Shown: positions 35,383-44,555 of the stretch, piece by piece
Layout: every line of letters begins with the position of its first letter
How positions within the stretch are numbered: position 1 is the stretch's first letter
Source: Candidatus Heimdallarchaeota archaeon
GTDB lineage: Archaea > Asgardarchaeota > Heimdallarchaeia > JABLTI01
Assembly: GCA_019058275.1 (NCBI GenBank)
Contig: JAHLVW010000015.1
Coordinates: 93,943-157,942, forward strand
Reading direction: 5' to 3'
Length of the DNA stretch: 64,000 bases
Notes under the pieces: model-generated
The model's input: the letters and a program-made list of their open reading frames with translations, nothing else
What the model was told of the DNA's origin: nothing
Database searches by the model: none
Position numbers and translations under genes: made by a program

Positions 35383-35417
35383 CAGAAAAAATAAGAGTGA
35401 TCCGGTTAAGAACCGGA
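35383..35417 (-). terminator. Hairpin terminator of the protein B gene
   Basis: TCCGGTT, three bases, AACCGGA (35401-35417) is a perfect seven-base stem, unusually GC-rich for this region, followed on the minus strand by a run ending in six T residues. It separates the protein B transcript from protein A's promoter. Confidence 0.65.
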
Positions 35418-35437
35418 CACTAATAAAAGCAACACGA

Positions 35438-36178
35438 TTAGGTGGGATAACAATTGGGTAAACTGGAATCATGATAAGATGCCCATTGGAACATGTGATA
35501 AAACTCATAGACAGGGTATGGATTATAGGTTGAATGATAATCTAGGAAAACTGATCGATCAATAATTGAATTAAATTCTAATCTCAAAGCGTCATCTGCG
35601 AAAACACGTCCTGGCAAACAATTTACGTTCATACTCTCTCCATTCCTAAGAGCTGGTTCCACCCATCGAACAAATGTGAACATATACTGATTCTCCCAAA
35701 GACATTCTTCGATATCATGGAATTTATCGGTCATATCGTCTAAGAAATCTTCATCCACTACATAAGGATTCTCTTGAGCTTCCCAAAACATTCCGTAAAT
35801 CTTATCAGTTTGCTTTATGAGTTTTGGATCATCAGGTTTCAAAACAATATAGTTAAGAATCCCTAAAATGTAAGCATGAGTGAAAATATCATCGACATTC
35901 GGGATATTCAGAATCCCTCCATAGGTTAAATCCCAATCATCTGTGAATGTGGCACGTTCACGCCACTCATCAAAATTAAGATAAATAGGATTTACCGATA
36001 ATCCTAAGCTTTCCGCTTTGAATATTATTTCATCAACTATTACTTGTTTTTCTGGAAATTCCAACCAGATAATCATATCAATCGCATTTGTTTCGTCAGC
36101 AGTCGTTGAAAAAATGGTTGTTAAAGGTAAACAAAGAACTAAGATTATGAGAGTTATTTTTATGTGCTTTAATCTAAT
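35438..36178 (-). CDS. Secreted SBP-like protein B, apparent AUU start
   Basis: About 246 residues. As in protein A, no ATG/GTG/TTG exists before the mature region; ATG at 36076 would drop the whole signal peptide. ATT at 36178 has GAGAGGAG seven bases upstream and gives IRLKHIKITLIILVLC then LPLTTIFS. Residues 11-16 from the ATT (IILVLC) and P18-L19 are identical in position to protein A. The mature part ends DALRLEFNSIIDRSVF and FQWASYHDSSLPNC, again like the C-terminal region of family-5 solute-binding proteins. Regulated presumably through sites C and D. Exterior location inferred from the signal peptide; ligand unknown. Confidence 0.65.
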   Translation of the reverse strand: MRLKHIKITLIILVLCLPLTTIFSTTADETNAIDMIIWLEFPEKQVIVDEIIFKAESLGLSVNPIYLNFDEWRERATFTDDWDLTYGGILNIPNVDDIFTHAYILGILNYIVLKPDDPKLIKQTDKIYGMFWEAQENPYVVDEDFLDDMTDKFHDIEECLWENQYMFTFVRWVEPALRNGESMNVNCLPGRVFADDALRLEFNSIIDRSVFLDYHSTYNPYPVYEFYHMFQWASYHDSSLPNCYPT

Positions 36179-36199
36179 TTTTCTTCTCCTCTCTGAGGA

Positions 36200-36217
36200 T
36201 TTCGTAGTGTGACAAAA
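36200..36217. promoter_or_regulatory. Operator-like palindrome, site C
   Basis: TTTCGTAGTGTGACAAAA, 22 bases before the ATT of protein B, exactly the offset of site A from protein A. Arms TTTCGT and ACAAAA. Confidence 0.65.
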
Positions 36218-36230
36218 TATGATGGAATTG

Positions 36231-36240
36231 ATATATAAAT
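36231..36240. promoter_or_regulatory. Shared TATA region between protein B and the AT-hook gene
   Basis: ATATATAAAT lies between sites C and D and can serve as TATA box in both directions. It is 53 bases from the ATT of protein B and 64 bases from the ATG of the regulator gene. An operator lies just downstream on each side, the geometry of simple repression. Confidence 0.5.
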
Positions 36241-36241
36241 A

Positions 36242-36259
36242 TTTTGTAGTGAGACGAAA
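36242..36259. promoter_or_regulatory. Operator-like palindrome, site D
   Basis: TTTTGTAGTGAGACGAAA, starting 42 bases from the start of site C and directly beside the shared TATA region. It sits between that TATA box and the AT-hook gene. Confidence 0.6.
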
Positions 36260-36303
36260 AGATTTTTATGTTTAGAAAATCTAAAGATATATGAGTGGTA
36301 AGT

Positions 36304-36909
36304 ATGCCTAAAGAAAAAAGAAAAGTTGGACGACCAAGAAAGTACGAAACACAATCAGCACGACAAAAAGCCTATCATGAACGCAAAAAACAAAAAATGA
36401 AAGAATTAGAAGAGGAAGTTAAAAAATTGGAGAAGCATACTCTATTCCCCTCTGATTCACTAGATGATGTTTTTGAAGAACTTGCTTTCAAAGAAGTGTC
36501 TAAATTTCCTTGGAAAAAGATTACCCCAAGTGAGATTGCTCTTATGGGAACACAGGATCTAGAATTATTGGTTAGAGAATTTCGAGAGAGAATCCAGGGG
36601 CAATCATCATTTAACAGATCCCTAGAAAATATAGTAATGGGTATTATCAATAAAAATTACCTTGCAACTAGAGAAAACCCTCCTTTAGAAAGACTAAAAG
36701 GAGTCACTGTACAAATTCAAGAAAATATTGGGAATTTAGAGGAAAGAATGCAACAGCAAACATTACTTTATCTAATGGAGGCAGAGCTTACAAATCGAGA
36801 GAGATTAGATGGTCGAAAAACAAAGTTAGATCTTTTTGAAGCTAAAATAGATGAATTGGAAAAAGAAGTTAAGGAAAAGAAAGTTGAAGTGAAGAAAAAA
36901 GCTCATTAG
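36304..36909 (+). CDS. AT-hook/basic-region coiled-coil DNA-binding protein
   Basis: About 201 residues; ATG at 36304 rather than GTG 36295. Residues 5-14 (KRKVGRPRKY) are an AT-hook; residues 18-31 (SARQKAYHERKKQK) are a basic helix running into MKELEEEVKKLEK, so the N-terminus looks like a basic region plus zipper. The RPRKY...ERxRAYxER style is also known from phage and bacterial proteins. The middle (about 70-130) is helical and unknown, and a second charged coiled coil covers about 165-201. Divergent from protein B with the operators between, so it is the natural candidate regulator of the palindromes. DNA binding inferred only. Confidence 0.7.
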   Translation: MPKEKRKVGRPRKYETQSARQKAYHERKKQKMKELEEEVKKLEKHTLFPSDSLDDVFEELAFKEVSKFPWKKITPSEIALMGTQDLELLVREFRERIQGQSSFNRSLENIVMGIINKNYLATRENPPLERLKGVTVQIQENIGNLEERMQQQTLLYLMEAELTNRERLDGRKTKLDLFEAKIDELEKEVKEKKVEVKKKAH

Positions 36910-36937
36910 CTAATCATTTTTCTTCCATCTTTTTTGT

Positions 36938-36957
36938 CATTAAAATTTATTTTAATG
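36938..36957 (+). terminator. AT-rich hairpin after the AT-hook gene
   Basis: CATTAAAA and TTTTAATG form an eight-base stem with a four-base loop 28 bases after the stop, preceded by a T7 run. Probably the end of this transcript. Confidence 0.4.
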
Positions 36958-37056
36958 AAGTATATTAGTTAAAAGGCAAGGGTTAGAATTTCCTTTTGTG
37001 TTGTAAAAAACAAATTCCTAACTCAGGGGCAATATTTCAAAAGGACCAGGGCTAAA

Positions 37057-38871
37057 ATGGAAGATGGTTTAGAAGAGATAATGAGTTTATACAAAGCTCG
37101 TAAATTTGAGGAGTGCTTGAATTCGGTTCTTGAGCTTGAAAAACAAAGCAATTTAAATGCTAATCAAAAAAAGAAAATTTCTGACTTTAAAATTCGATCA
37201 CTTATCAGATTGAATAAGTTTACTGAAGCTCATAGTATCATTGATCAAGCAATCAAGAAGTACTCAAAAAATAAAGATTGGGAAAATGTTCTTGAAAATT
37301 TAATCTCGAAAATTAGTATATTAAATGGAGAGTGGAAATTAAAAGAAACATTAGATGTAATTGATCAAGGAGAATCAATTTTAAAACAAATCAAAAAACT
37401 AACTGCAGGATTAATTGAGAGCAAGGGATGGTTATTATACTGGAAAGGTTTTATCCATCACTTTCTTTTTAAAACAAAGGAATCTATTGAATTTCTTCAT
37501 GAGTCATTAGATTTTGCAGAAAAAAATTCACTTAATGTTATTAGAGGCCAAACCTTACATTGGTTAGGTAATGGATATGGCACATTAGGGCAATATGATT
37601 TAGCTCTCAAATATAAAAAGCAAGCGCTAAAGTATTTCAAAGAGATAGGAGTTGATCTCAATGTTTTACACCTATTACACAACATTGGTATAACTTATGC
37701 TGAAAAAGGAGAATACAAAAAAACTAGAGAATATTTTAAAGAAAGATTCAAAATCACTGGCGAATACCCTCATGCCATAGCTGCCATTGGCGATAGTTAT
37801 TGGCGCGAAGAAGAATTGGAGAAAGGATTAGAATATATTGAACGTGGATTAGAAAAGCTTCAGGAGCAATTTAAAAGCATTGACAAAAATTTTATTGTTT
37901 CTTTTATACTTGCCAATTTACATTCTCGAATTGGAAAAATGGATGAAGCAATGGAATTATACAAGAAAACAATTGATCTTGCGAGTGTTTTTCCATGTCT
38001 AGCTACCATTGGTTTTAGCAATGTTGGTATTTCCACAGTTTATTTTTTCCGAGGAGAATTAGAAAAAGCATTAGAACATGCTAAAGAAGCATTAAGAATT
38101 TTAGAAGACATCGAAAATAGATATGGTATGAGTTGGGTACATTTTAGTATAATGAAAATATACCACGAGAAAAATGACTAGGAAAATGCTCTTTTACATG
38201 CACAAATTTGTTTAGATCTTCGAATGGCAATGGGGAATAAATAGGATATTGCACAAACACTGCGTTTTCTAATCACATTTTTATTAGAAAAAGAGAGCTA
38301 TGATGAAACAGATTCATATATGAAGCAACTTGAAGAAGTGGCATCAACAACTGATAATAGGATTGTAAGGCAAAATTGTCAACTTTCTGAAACATTAATA
38401 CTTAAATCAAAAGGTAGACCGAAATATTGGACACAAGCTATTGATATCTTAGAAAAAATAGTTAGTGAACCTATTGCAACTTACAATACTACTCTTGTTG
38501 CATTGATTAATTTATGTGAATTATTACTAAATGAATTCAGCATTTCTGGAGATGAGGAGGTATTAAACGATTTGCAAACACACACCAGTAGATTACTCGA
38601 TATTGCTCAGAAGCAGAACTCCTATACTTTAAGAGTTGAGGTTTATCATATTCGTATCATTACGTTATGGCTACAAGCACAACATACAAAGCTAGATATC
38701 AACATACAAAATGCATGTAGGTTGTTACAAGAAGCACGTGATCTAGCTGATTCACATGGATTGATTAAATTATCATCAAAAATCACTACTCAAAATGATA
38801 AGATGCTTGACCAGTTAGAAAATTGGGATGAATTCATAAGAAAATATTATGACTTTATCAAATCAAGCTAG
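37057..38871 (+). pseudogene. TPR-repeat protein, copy 1, interrupted by two TAG codons
   Basis: One frame runs 605 codons from ATG 37057 to TAG 38871 but contains TAG at 38179-38181 and 38242-38244. Tetratricopeptide repeats fill it: ARKFEECLNSVLELEKQSN, GLIESKGWLLYWKGFIHHFL, LGQYDLALKYKKQALKYF, KGEYKKTREYFKERFKI, GELEKALEHAKEALRILED, ending WDEFIRKYYDFIKSS. Both stops stand where copy 2 or repeat logic suggests an ordinary codon; CAG to TAG by one transition is enough. TPR proteins are protein-interaction scaffolds. TAG is used as a normal stop by many genes here, so readthrough is unlikely. The first 374 residues could still be made as a short protein. Confidence 0.75.
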
Positions 38872-39022
38872 TGATTTTATTTTAACAGAATTTTCCTTAG
38901 TTGATAAATAATAAATCAATATTAAAAATTGAAGTAGCCTTTTTCCTAAGTAGAAATAAATGATAGTTGTTATTGATGTACATTACTTAATTTTAGTTTA
39001 TTTAATTCCCAGGGGAAGCTTG

Positions 39023-40859
39023 TTGGAAGATCAATTGATTAAAGAACTATCAGAAATTGAGAAAGATATTAGTTGGCATAATTTCAGAATTGCACATGAT
39101 AAATTAGAAAAATTGAGTGAAAGAAAAAATCTACCAGAAGAAGTTTGGGTAAGAATTAAGCTTTTGAATAGTAGAAATTTAGAAGAATTTGATCCTGAGA
39201 TGAGATTGAAATTTGCAGAAGAAGCTTTGGTACAAAGTAAGGAATGAAATAATCAAGAAATGCTTTTAGATGGATTGATAGAAGTAGCTCGTTGTAAACA
39301 GCAATTAGCTTTATTTAATGAAAGTTTAGAAGTGATAGAAGAAGATGAGGAAATACTAAAGATAATAGAACAAATGGAAAACAGGGAACTGATTAAAAGA
39401 AGAATATTGTTGTTATATTACAAAGGAATTAATTTAGATAGATTGGCAGAATTAGATTTAGCTTTTGAAATCCTGACTAAGGGTAAAAATCTTGCAAAGA
39501 AAATAAATGAAATGAAATTATTAATGGATATTTATTATTGGATGAGTGTCCTCCTTTTGCATGCAGAGGATTATGAACATGGATTGAAATTAGCCTTCAA
39601 AGCAAAAGAAATTGCTATAGAAATTGAGCATAAAGTGAGCGAAGCGGAATGCAATCTTTTGATTGGATCTAATTATCAATGGACAGGTAAATATAGTAAA
39701 TCCTTGGAATTTTTCGAAGATGGTATTAAAATTCGTAAAATGCTCAATAAAAACTATAATGAGTTTAAATTTAGAATTGGATTAACTTATTTTTTTTTAT
39801 TGGAGAATTAGACAAAGCAATTGAAATGTTCCATGAAGCATCAAGTAAAATTGATAAAAAGAGCATAAATTACATGCTAAGAAGAAAGATGGATGGGAGG
39901 ATGCTTTAGTTGCATGGAAAAAAGGGGAGTTAGATGATGCTATCAAGTTCATGAAGAATTATATAGATATATGCAAATCCGTTTGAGATAAATATCACGC
40001 AAATCTAAACTCGATTTTTTTAGCTGCAATATATTTTGATAGCGGTAATATTGATTTAGCACTAGATATAACTCTCAAAGCACTTGAAAATTTACCTTTA
40101 AGTTCTCAAAACTATTCTATAAGTTTAGCTCAACAACTATTAGGGAAAATTTACCAAGTAAAAGGTGATTTTAACCTTGCATTAGATCATACACAAAAAA
40201 GCTTGAAAGTTCAAACAAAGATGGAAGTAACTCATCATCTTATAGAAACATTACTTCTATTAATCAGCATAGCTGTTGATAAGGGAGACATTAATTTAGC
40301 TAATAACTATTTAGAAAAACTTGGCAAAATTACAAAGAAAATTGAAAGTCTGTATTTCAACCAAACGTTCATTGTTAGGCAAGCAATAATTTTGAAAGCT
40401 AGTTCTAGACCTAAAAAATGGATTAAAGCAATTGAACTTTTAGAAGAAGTAATTACCGGTGATATAACGAATCATTCATTGACAGTTTTTGCAATGATAA
40501 ATCTATGCGAACTACTAATTAACGAATTCAGTATCTCTGGAGATACAGAAGTTCTACTCGAACTAGAGAAATACACTGAAACATTGACTAATATCGCAAA
40601 AAAGCAAAATTCTTACAATCTTAAAATAGAAGCAAACAACATTCGACTCCTTACACTTTGGCTGAAAGCACAGTTCTCCATTGTTGATACTGATATTCAA
40701 AAAGCAAAAGAACTTCTAGTAAAAGCTCGAGATATGGCTGATGAAGAAGGATTGCTTAGATTATCAGAAAAAATAACTCAACAACATGGAGCAAGGATTG
40801 CACGTATAGATCACTGGGATGAGTTTATCAAGAAATACTATGAATTCCTTAAGAACTAA
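39023..40859 (+). pseudogene. TPR-repeat protein, copy 2, with stops and frameshifts
   Basis: A tandem paralog of copy 1. TTG at 39023 with AGGGGA gives MEDQLIKELSEIEKDI, matching MEDGLEEIMS of copy 1. TGA at 39245-39247 and 39984-39986 stand where TGG (Trp) would fit. A T9 run near 39790-39798 shifts the frame just before GELDKAIEMFHEA, and a second shift occurs near 39880. The last part (40203-40859) is intact and ends HWDEFIKKYYEFLKN as in copy 1. At least four lesions make this a clear pseudogene. Tandem duplication followed by decay of both copies. Confidence 0.8.
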
Positions 40860-42076
40860 ATTATTAATTCTTCAATGTCTACTTTTCGTTTCTTTAAAGA
40901 TAAATCAGCTACCAGAAACTTGGTTTCATCATATAATTCTACTTCTTTTAAATCTAAGCTTTTTGCTGCAGCAATCCGACCAATTGCATCTGCTTTCATG
41001 ATTCCTGAACCTGAAGTCCCACTCATCCATTGAATGTTAGATACTTTTTCAATAACTGGATTCTTGTCAGGCCAATAATATGCATAATAACCAGCCCATT
41101 TAGAAAAGAGACTATAATCTTCTAGCTGCGGAAAATAATGATTTAAAACTGGTTCAATAACATGTTTGAAGTAATCTTCCTCTGCAGCAGGTGGATAAGT
41201 ATCTATTTGATATGGGTTACCTAGCTCATTCGCACACCCAACCATTATCAAGCTGTTTTGAAGAACGGGTTTTATATACACTCCACTGGAAGGCAGAACA
41301 AGTATTGGAATCCTCTTTTTAATATCAAGAGCATTCTGATCTGGTTTAACTCTTAATGTGAACATCTGACGTTTTTGAGGATAAATTTGGGAAGCAATTC
41401 CATAAGGAGCTAATAGAGAGTGTGTCCATGCGCCTGTAGCAAAAATATAGTCCTCAGCAAAGTAGTCTACACCGTTATGATCAGTTATTGATTCAATATT
41501 GATATCTGTCCAGGGTGGATAAAAACGATCTTTCTCTGTTAAATTAATTTCTTTTATTTCTGCAAGAATTTGTATCTCTTCACCTAATTTCACAAATTGT
41601 GCTGCATAGTATCTAGCTAATTTTATTGCAGATAGAGAACCACACCGATGACCAAAAAGAATACACTTAACTTCACTAAATTCATTAGATTGTGTGGTAT
41701 TTATCCTAAGGTTTTGGGGAATATCTTTAACTGATAAAATTTCGAACCGGTCTTTCTTTTCATCAAGCTTATTTAATCCTGCCTTTGCCTTTTTATAATC
41801 ATCTCGAGATAACATCCAGAAATAATCAAGCTCTTTCAGACTAATTTTATCTGCGATACTTTCATATTAGCTTATCGAGCTATTAGCCAACACCTGACTT
41901 GTTTTAGAAGAAAAGAGATTCTTATACAATGCAGCACTTTTGGAAGTGTTTGCCATAGCAACTTTGTCATTTTTATCAATGAGTAATATTTTCTTTTTTG
42001 TAGATAAATGTTTCAACTGGTATGCTATACTTGCTCCAATAACTCCTGCTCCAATTATTATTGTATCGTACTTCAT
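40856..42076 (-). pseudogene. FAD-dependent oxidoreductase (DAO family), broken by in-frame TAA
   Basis: ATG 42076 opens MKYDTIIIGAGVIGASIAYQ, a GxGxxG FAD-binding start of the DAO/sarcosine-oxidase family. After 69 residues TAA stands at 41867-41869; the same frame then continues for 336 codons (YESIADKISLKELDYFWMLS and on) through a typical DAO body: VKCILFGHRCGSLSAIKLAR, DYIFATGAWTHSLLAPYG, YIKPVLQNSLIMVGCANE and the closing FAD motif WMSGTSGSGIMKADAIGR. One point change would repair it. The stop overlaps the last codons of TPR copy 2. Either recent pseudogene or a sequence error. Confidence 0.75.
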
Positions 42077-42178
42077 GAAGTATCACTTAATGAACTATGA
42101 ATTGTACTTAAAATAATATTTCTAGTTAAAATATGAAATAAAAAGAAATAAGGAGAAGGAATAAATTCCTTCGAAAAT

Positions 42179-43831
42179 TTATATTAAGAAATCAGTTGGT
42201 AAAACTCTATCTTTGTGTTTGGCTTCTGTGTAATCTGGGAAGAGTATTGGAGATGGTGGGTTCTTAACTTTATGCTCATCACAGAATGCATTGTATTGAC
42301 TAATATGAGCAAGTGTTAGTTTACCTAAAGTAACTTTACCTATTTTCTTAGCTGCTGAAATACCAGCAGTACGACCAAAGACACTAATTTCTAACAAACT
42401 ATTACCCATCAAACGGTTGCTTCCATGTGTTCCACCACAAACTTCACCAGCAGCATAAAGATTCTTCATCTTTGTCTCAGCATTTTCATTAATTGCTAAG
42501 CCACCATTTTGATAATGAAGTGTAGGATAAATTAGGAGCGGATCTTTAATCATGTCAACTCCAAATCGTCCAAATTGTTTAACCATTGCAGAGAAGTTCT
42601 TTTCTATGGTTCCTTCACCATGAAGGAGTTCTATTAAAGGTGAATCTAACCATAGACCATGTTGACCTGTGGGAGTGATTATACCATTGTTCTTACCAAA
42701 ACATTCACGAATGAGTAAACTGGCTTCAACATCTCTTGTTTCCAATGGGAAGCAGAATTGTTCACCGTTTTTATTTAATACTTGAGCACCCTTTCCTCTA
42801 ACTTTTTCAGTTACAAGTAAACCTACAATTTGCTCAGGGAAAGCAGCTCCAGTAGGATGGTATTGAACTGATTTCATTAGTTTCAATGGAACACCAGCAC
42901 GGTAACCCATTATGCATCCATCAAAAGTAGCGCCATAGTGATTTGTTGTTGGGAATCCTTGAATGTGTAGACGTCCAAAACCGCCAGTGGTAAGAATAGT
43001 AGCTTTTGCTCTAACTACAATATACTCTTTGCTGTCAAGATTTAGCAAGACAACACCAGCAACCTGACCGGTTTCATCTTTTATTAATTCAACTGCTGGA
43101 GAGAATTCAAGAACTTTGATGTTATTATTGAAGACTTCATCACGCAATGTTTTCATTATTTCTGCGCCAGTAAAGTCTTTAGCGAAATGCATTCTCTTCC
43201 TAGAGGTACCACCTCCATGAATCGCATCCATGGTTCCATCGTCGAATTTGTCAAACATCATTCCTAATTCTTCATACCATTTCAAGATAAGAGGAGCATC
43301 TCTTACAAGTCTTCTGACTAGTGGAGGTTCATTCTCATAGTGTCCACCACCGAAAGCATCTAAATAATGGATAGCTGGATTATCTACTGATCTAACTGCT
43401 GCTTGGATACCGCCTTGAGCCATAGTAGTGTTTGAATCTCCCATTCTTAGTTTAGTAACGATTAAGATATTTTCGGGTTTCACACCACTTTTCATTGCCC
43501 ATAAAGCAGCATTTGCACCAGCACCGCCACCACCGACAATCAGGATATCAGTGTCGAAATCGATTTTCTTCAAATCAATTGCTTTAGGATTAAGAACAGA
43601 TTTCGTTTCTACGATTTTAGCTACTTCAAGAGGAACAACTTCACCTTTGGATATACCAAAACGAAGTTTAGTTTTTTGTTCTTTTATGAAATCAGGATGG
43701 AAATTATTCAAAACATCAGTGATTTCATCAGGTGAACAATGGTCTATGGTTTCTTTTGCTCGTTTGTCTCGAGTTTTCTCTACTTTGTTAATTGATTCAC
43801 GCATATAATCTGGATAAGGATCTACTGTCAT
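42179..43831 (-). CDS. Fumarate reductase/succinate dehydrogenase-type flavoprotein (TfrA/SdhA-like)
   Basis: 550 residues, ATG with GAGGTG upstream. FAD site DILIVGGGGAGANAALWA (about residue 93), then MAQGGIQAA, HPTGAAFPEQIVGLLVTEKVRG, the catalytic-arginine region ETRDVEASLLIREC, LHYQNGGLAI and NRLMGNSLLEISVFGRTAG. The position that is His in SdhA/FrdA (covalent FAD, xHTxAAQGG) is Asn here (DSNTTMAQGG), so FAD is probably non-covalent. No membrane subunit gene accompanies it, which points to a soluble enzyme such as thiol:fumarate reductase. Last gene of the operon; it would reduce fumarate or oxidise succinate. Confidence 0.85.
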   Translation of the reverse strand: MTVDPYPDYMRESINKVEKTRDKRAKETIDHCSPDEITDVLNNFHPDFIKEQKTKLRFGISKGEVVPLEVAKIVETKSVLNPKAIDLKKIDFDTDILIVGGGGAGANAALWAMKSGVKPENILIVTKLRMGDSNTTMAQGGIQAAVRSVDNPAIHYLDAFGGGHYENEPPLVRRLVRDAPLILKWYEELGMMFDKFDDGTMDAIHGGGTSRKRMHFAKDFTGAEIMKTLRDEVFNNNIKVLEFSPAVELIKDETGQVAGVVLLNLDSKEYIVVRAKATILTTGGFGRLHIQGFPTTNHYGATFDGCIMGYRAGVPLKLMKSVQYHPTGAAFPEQIVGLLVTEKVRGKGAQVLNKNGEQFCFPLETRDVEASLLIRECFGKNNGIITPTGQHGLWLDSPLIELLHGEGTIEKNFSAMVKQFGRFGVDMIKDPLLIYPTLHYQNGGLAINENAETKMKNLYAAGEVCGGTHGSNRLMGNSLLEISVFGRTAGISAAKKIGKVTLGKLTLAHISQYNAFCDEHKVKNPPSPILFPDYTEAKHKDRVLPTDFLI

Positions 43832-43852
43832 TTTCTTGCACCTCAGTTCCTC

Positions 43853-44545
43853 TTAGTCTTTCTCCCGCACTCTAGCATTGTAGAGTTTAGCAATTTGCTT
43901 TTTCTCAGCTTTCATCATTTTATCAATTTCAGCATCATATATGCCTTTTTCAACTTCCTTCACTCGTTTGTCTAGTTGCTTGTATTTTGGAGCAATGTAT
44001 CTTCCATATAATCTTCGAGCAAGAATGCCAACATTGAATTGAGAGATTTCTGCTGGGCATCTGGTTGCACATAAACCACACATTATACAATCAAAGCTTA
44101 GAATAGCTGCTTGTGCGATGTCTCCTCGCAAAGCTGCTTGGACATAATCCATAACTTCAATATCCATTGGGCAAGCTTTTGTGCAAGTATTGCAGGATAT
44201 ACATTTAGCAATTTCTGGATAATACTCTAGCATGGTGTTTGGTTCTGCTTTTAATGCTTCAATATCGTATTGTTTTTTGTTTGCAGGACTAATAGGTATC
44301 TGAGCAATCAACATACCATCTTCTACTTTGGTAGCACAAGCTAACCCTGTGTATAACTTATGATCACCCTGTAACCTATAGATTGTACTGCAGGCTCCAC
44401 AAAAACCTCCACGACAACCAACACCACGATCTAGTCTCCAACCAAGATACTCTAGTGCTTTCATTATCGTAAGATTAGAAGGAACCTCATATTCCGTATT
44501 TGCAACAATAATTTTTACTAATTTATGTTTGATTTCGGTTGCCAT
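43853..44545 (-). CDS. Iron-sulfur subunit, TfrB/SdhB N-terminal-like
   Basis: 230 residues. A plant-type [2Fe-2S] ferredoxin domain (GCRGGFCGACSTIYRLQG at residues about 39-56) is followed by two CxxCxxCxxxCP clusters (CISCNTCTKACP and CIMCGLCATRCP). SdhB normally has one [3Fe-4S] site; two [4Fe-4S] motifs here fit TfrB. Methanogen TfrB continues into an HdrB-like half; here that half is a separate gene ten bases upstream (44556). It would carry electrons between the Hdr modules and the flavoprotein downstream. Cytoplasmic. Confidence 0.85.
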   Translation of the reverse strand: MATEIKHKLVKIIVANTEYEVPSNLTIMKALEYLGWRLDRGVGCRGGFCGACSTIYRLQGDHKLYTGLACATKVEDGMLIAQIPISPANKKQYDIEALKAEPNTMLEYYPEIAKCISCNTCTKACPMDIEVMDYVQAALRGDIAQAAILSFDCIMCGLCATRCPAEISQFNVGILARRLYGRYIAPKYKQLDKRVKEVEKGIYDAEIDKMMKAEKKQIAKLYNARVREKD

Positions 44546-44555
44546 TTCTGCTACC

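Noticed and set aside
37057..38871. Pyrrolysine or amber readthrough as normal decoding of TPR copy 1
   Set aside because: TAG ends many intact genes here (for example 2403), and the neighbouring copy carries TGA stops and frameshifts, so decay is the simpler reading. Kept only as a check.
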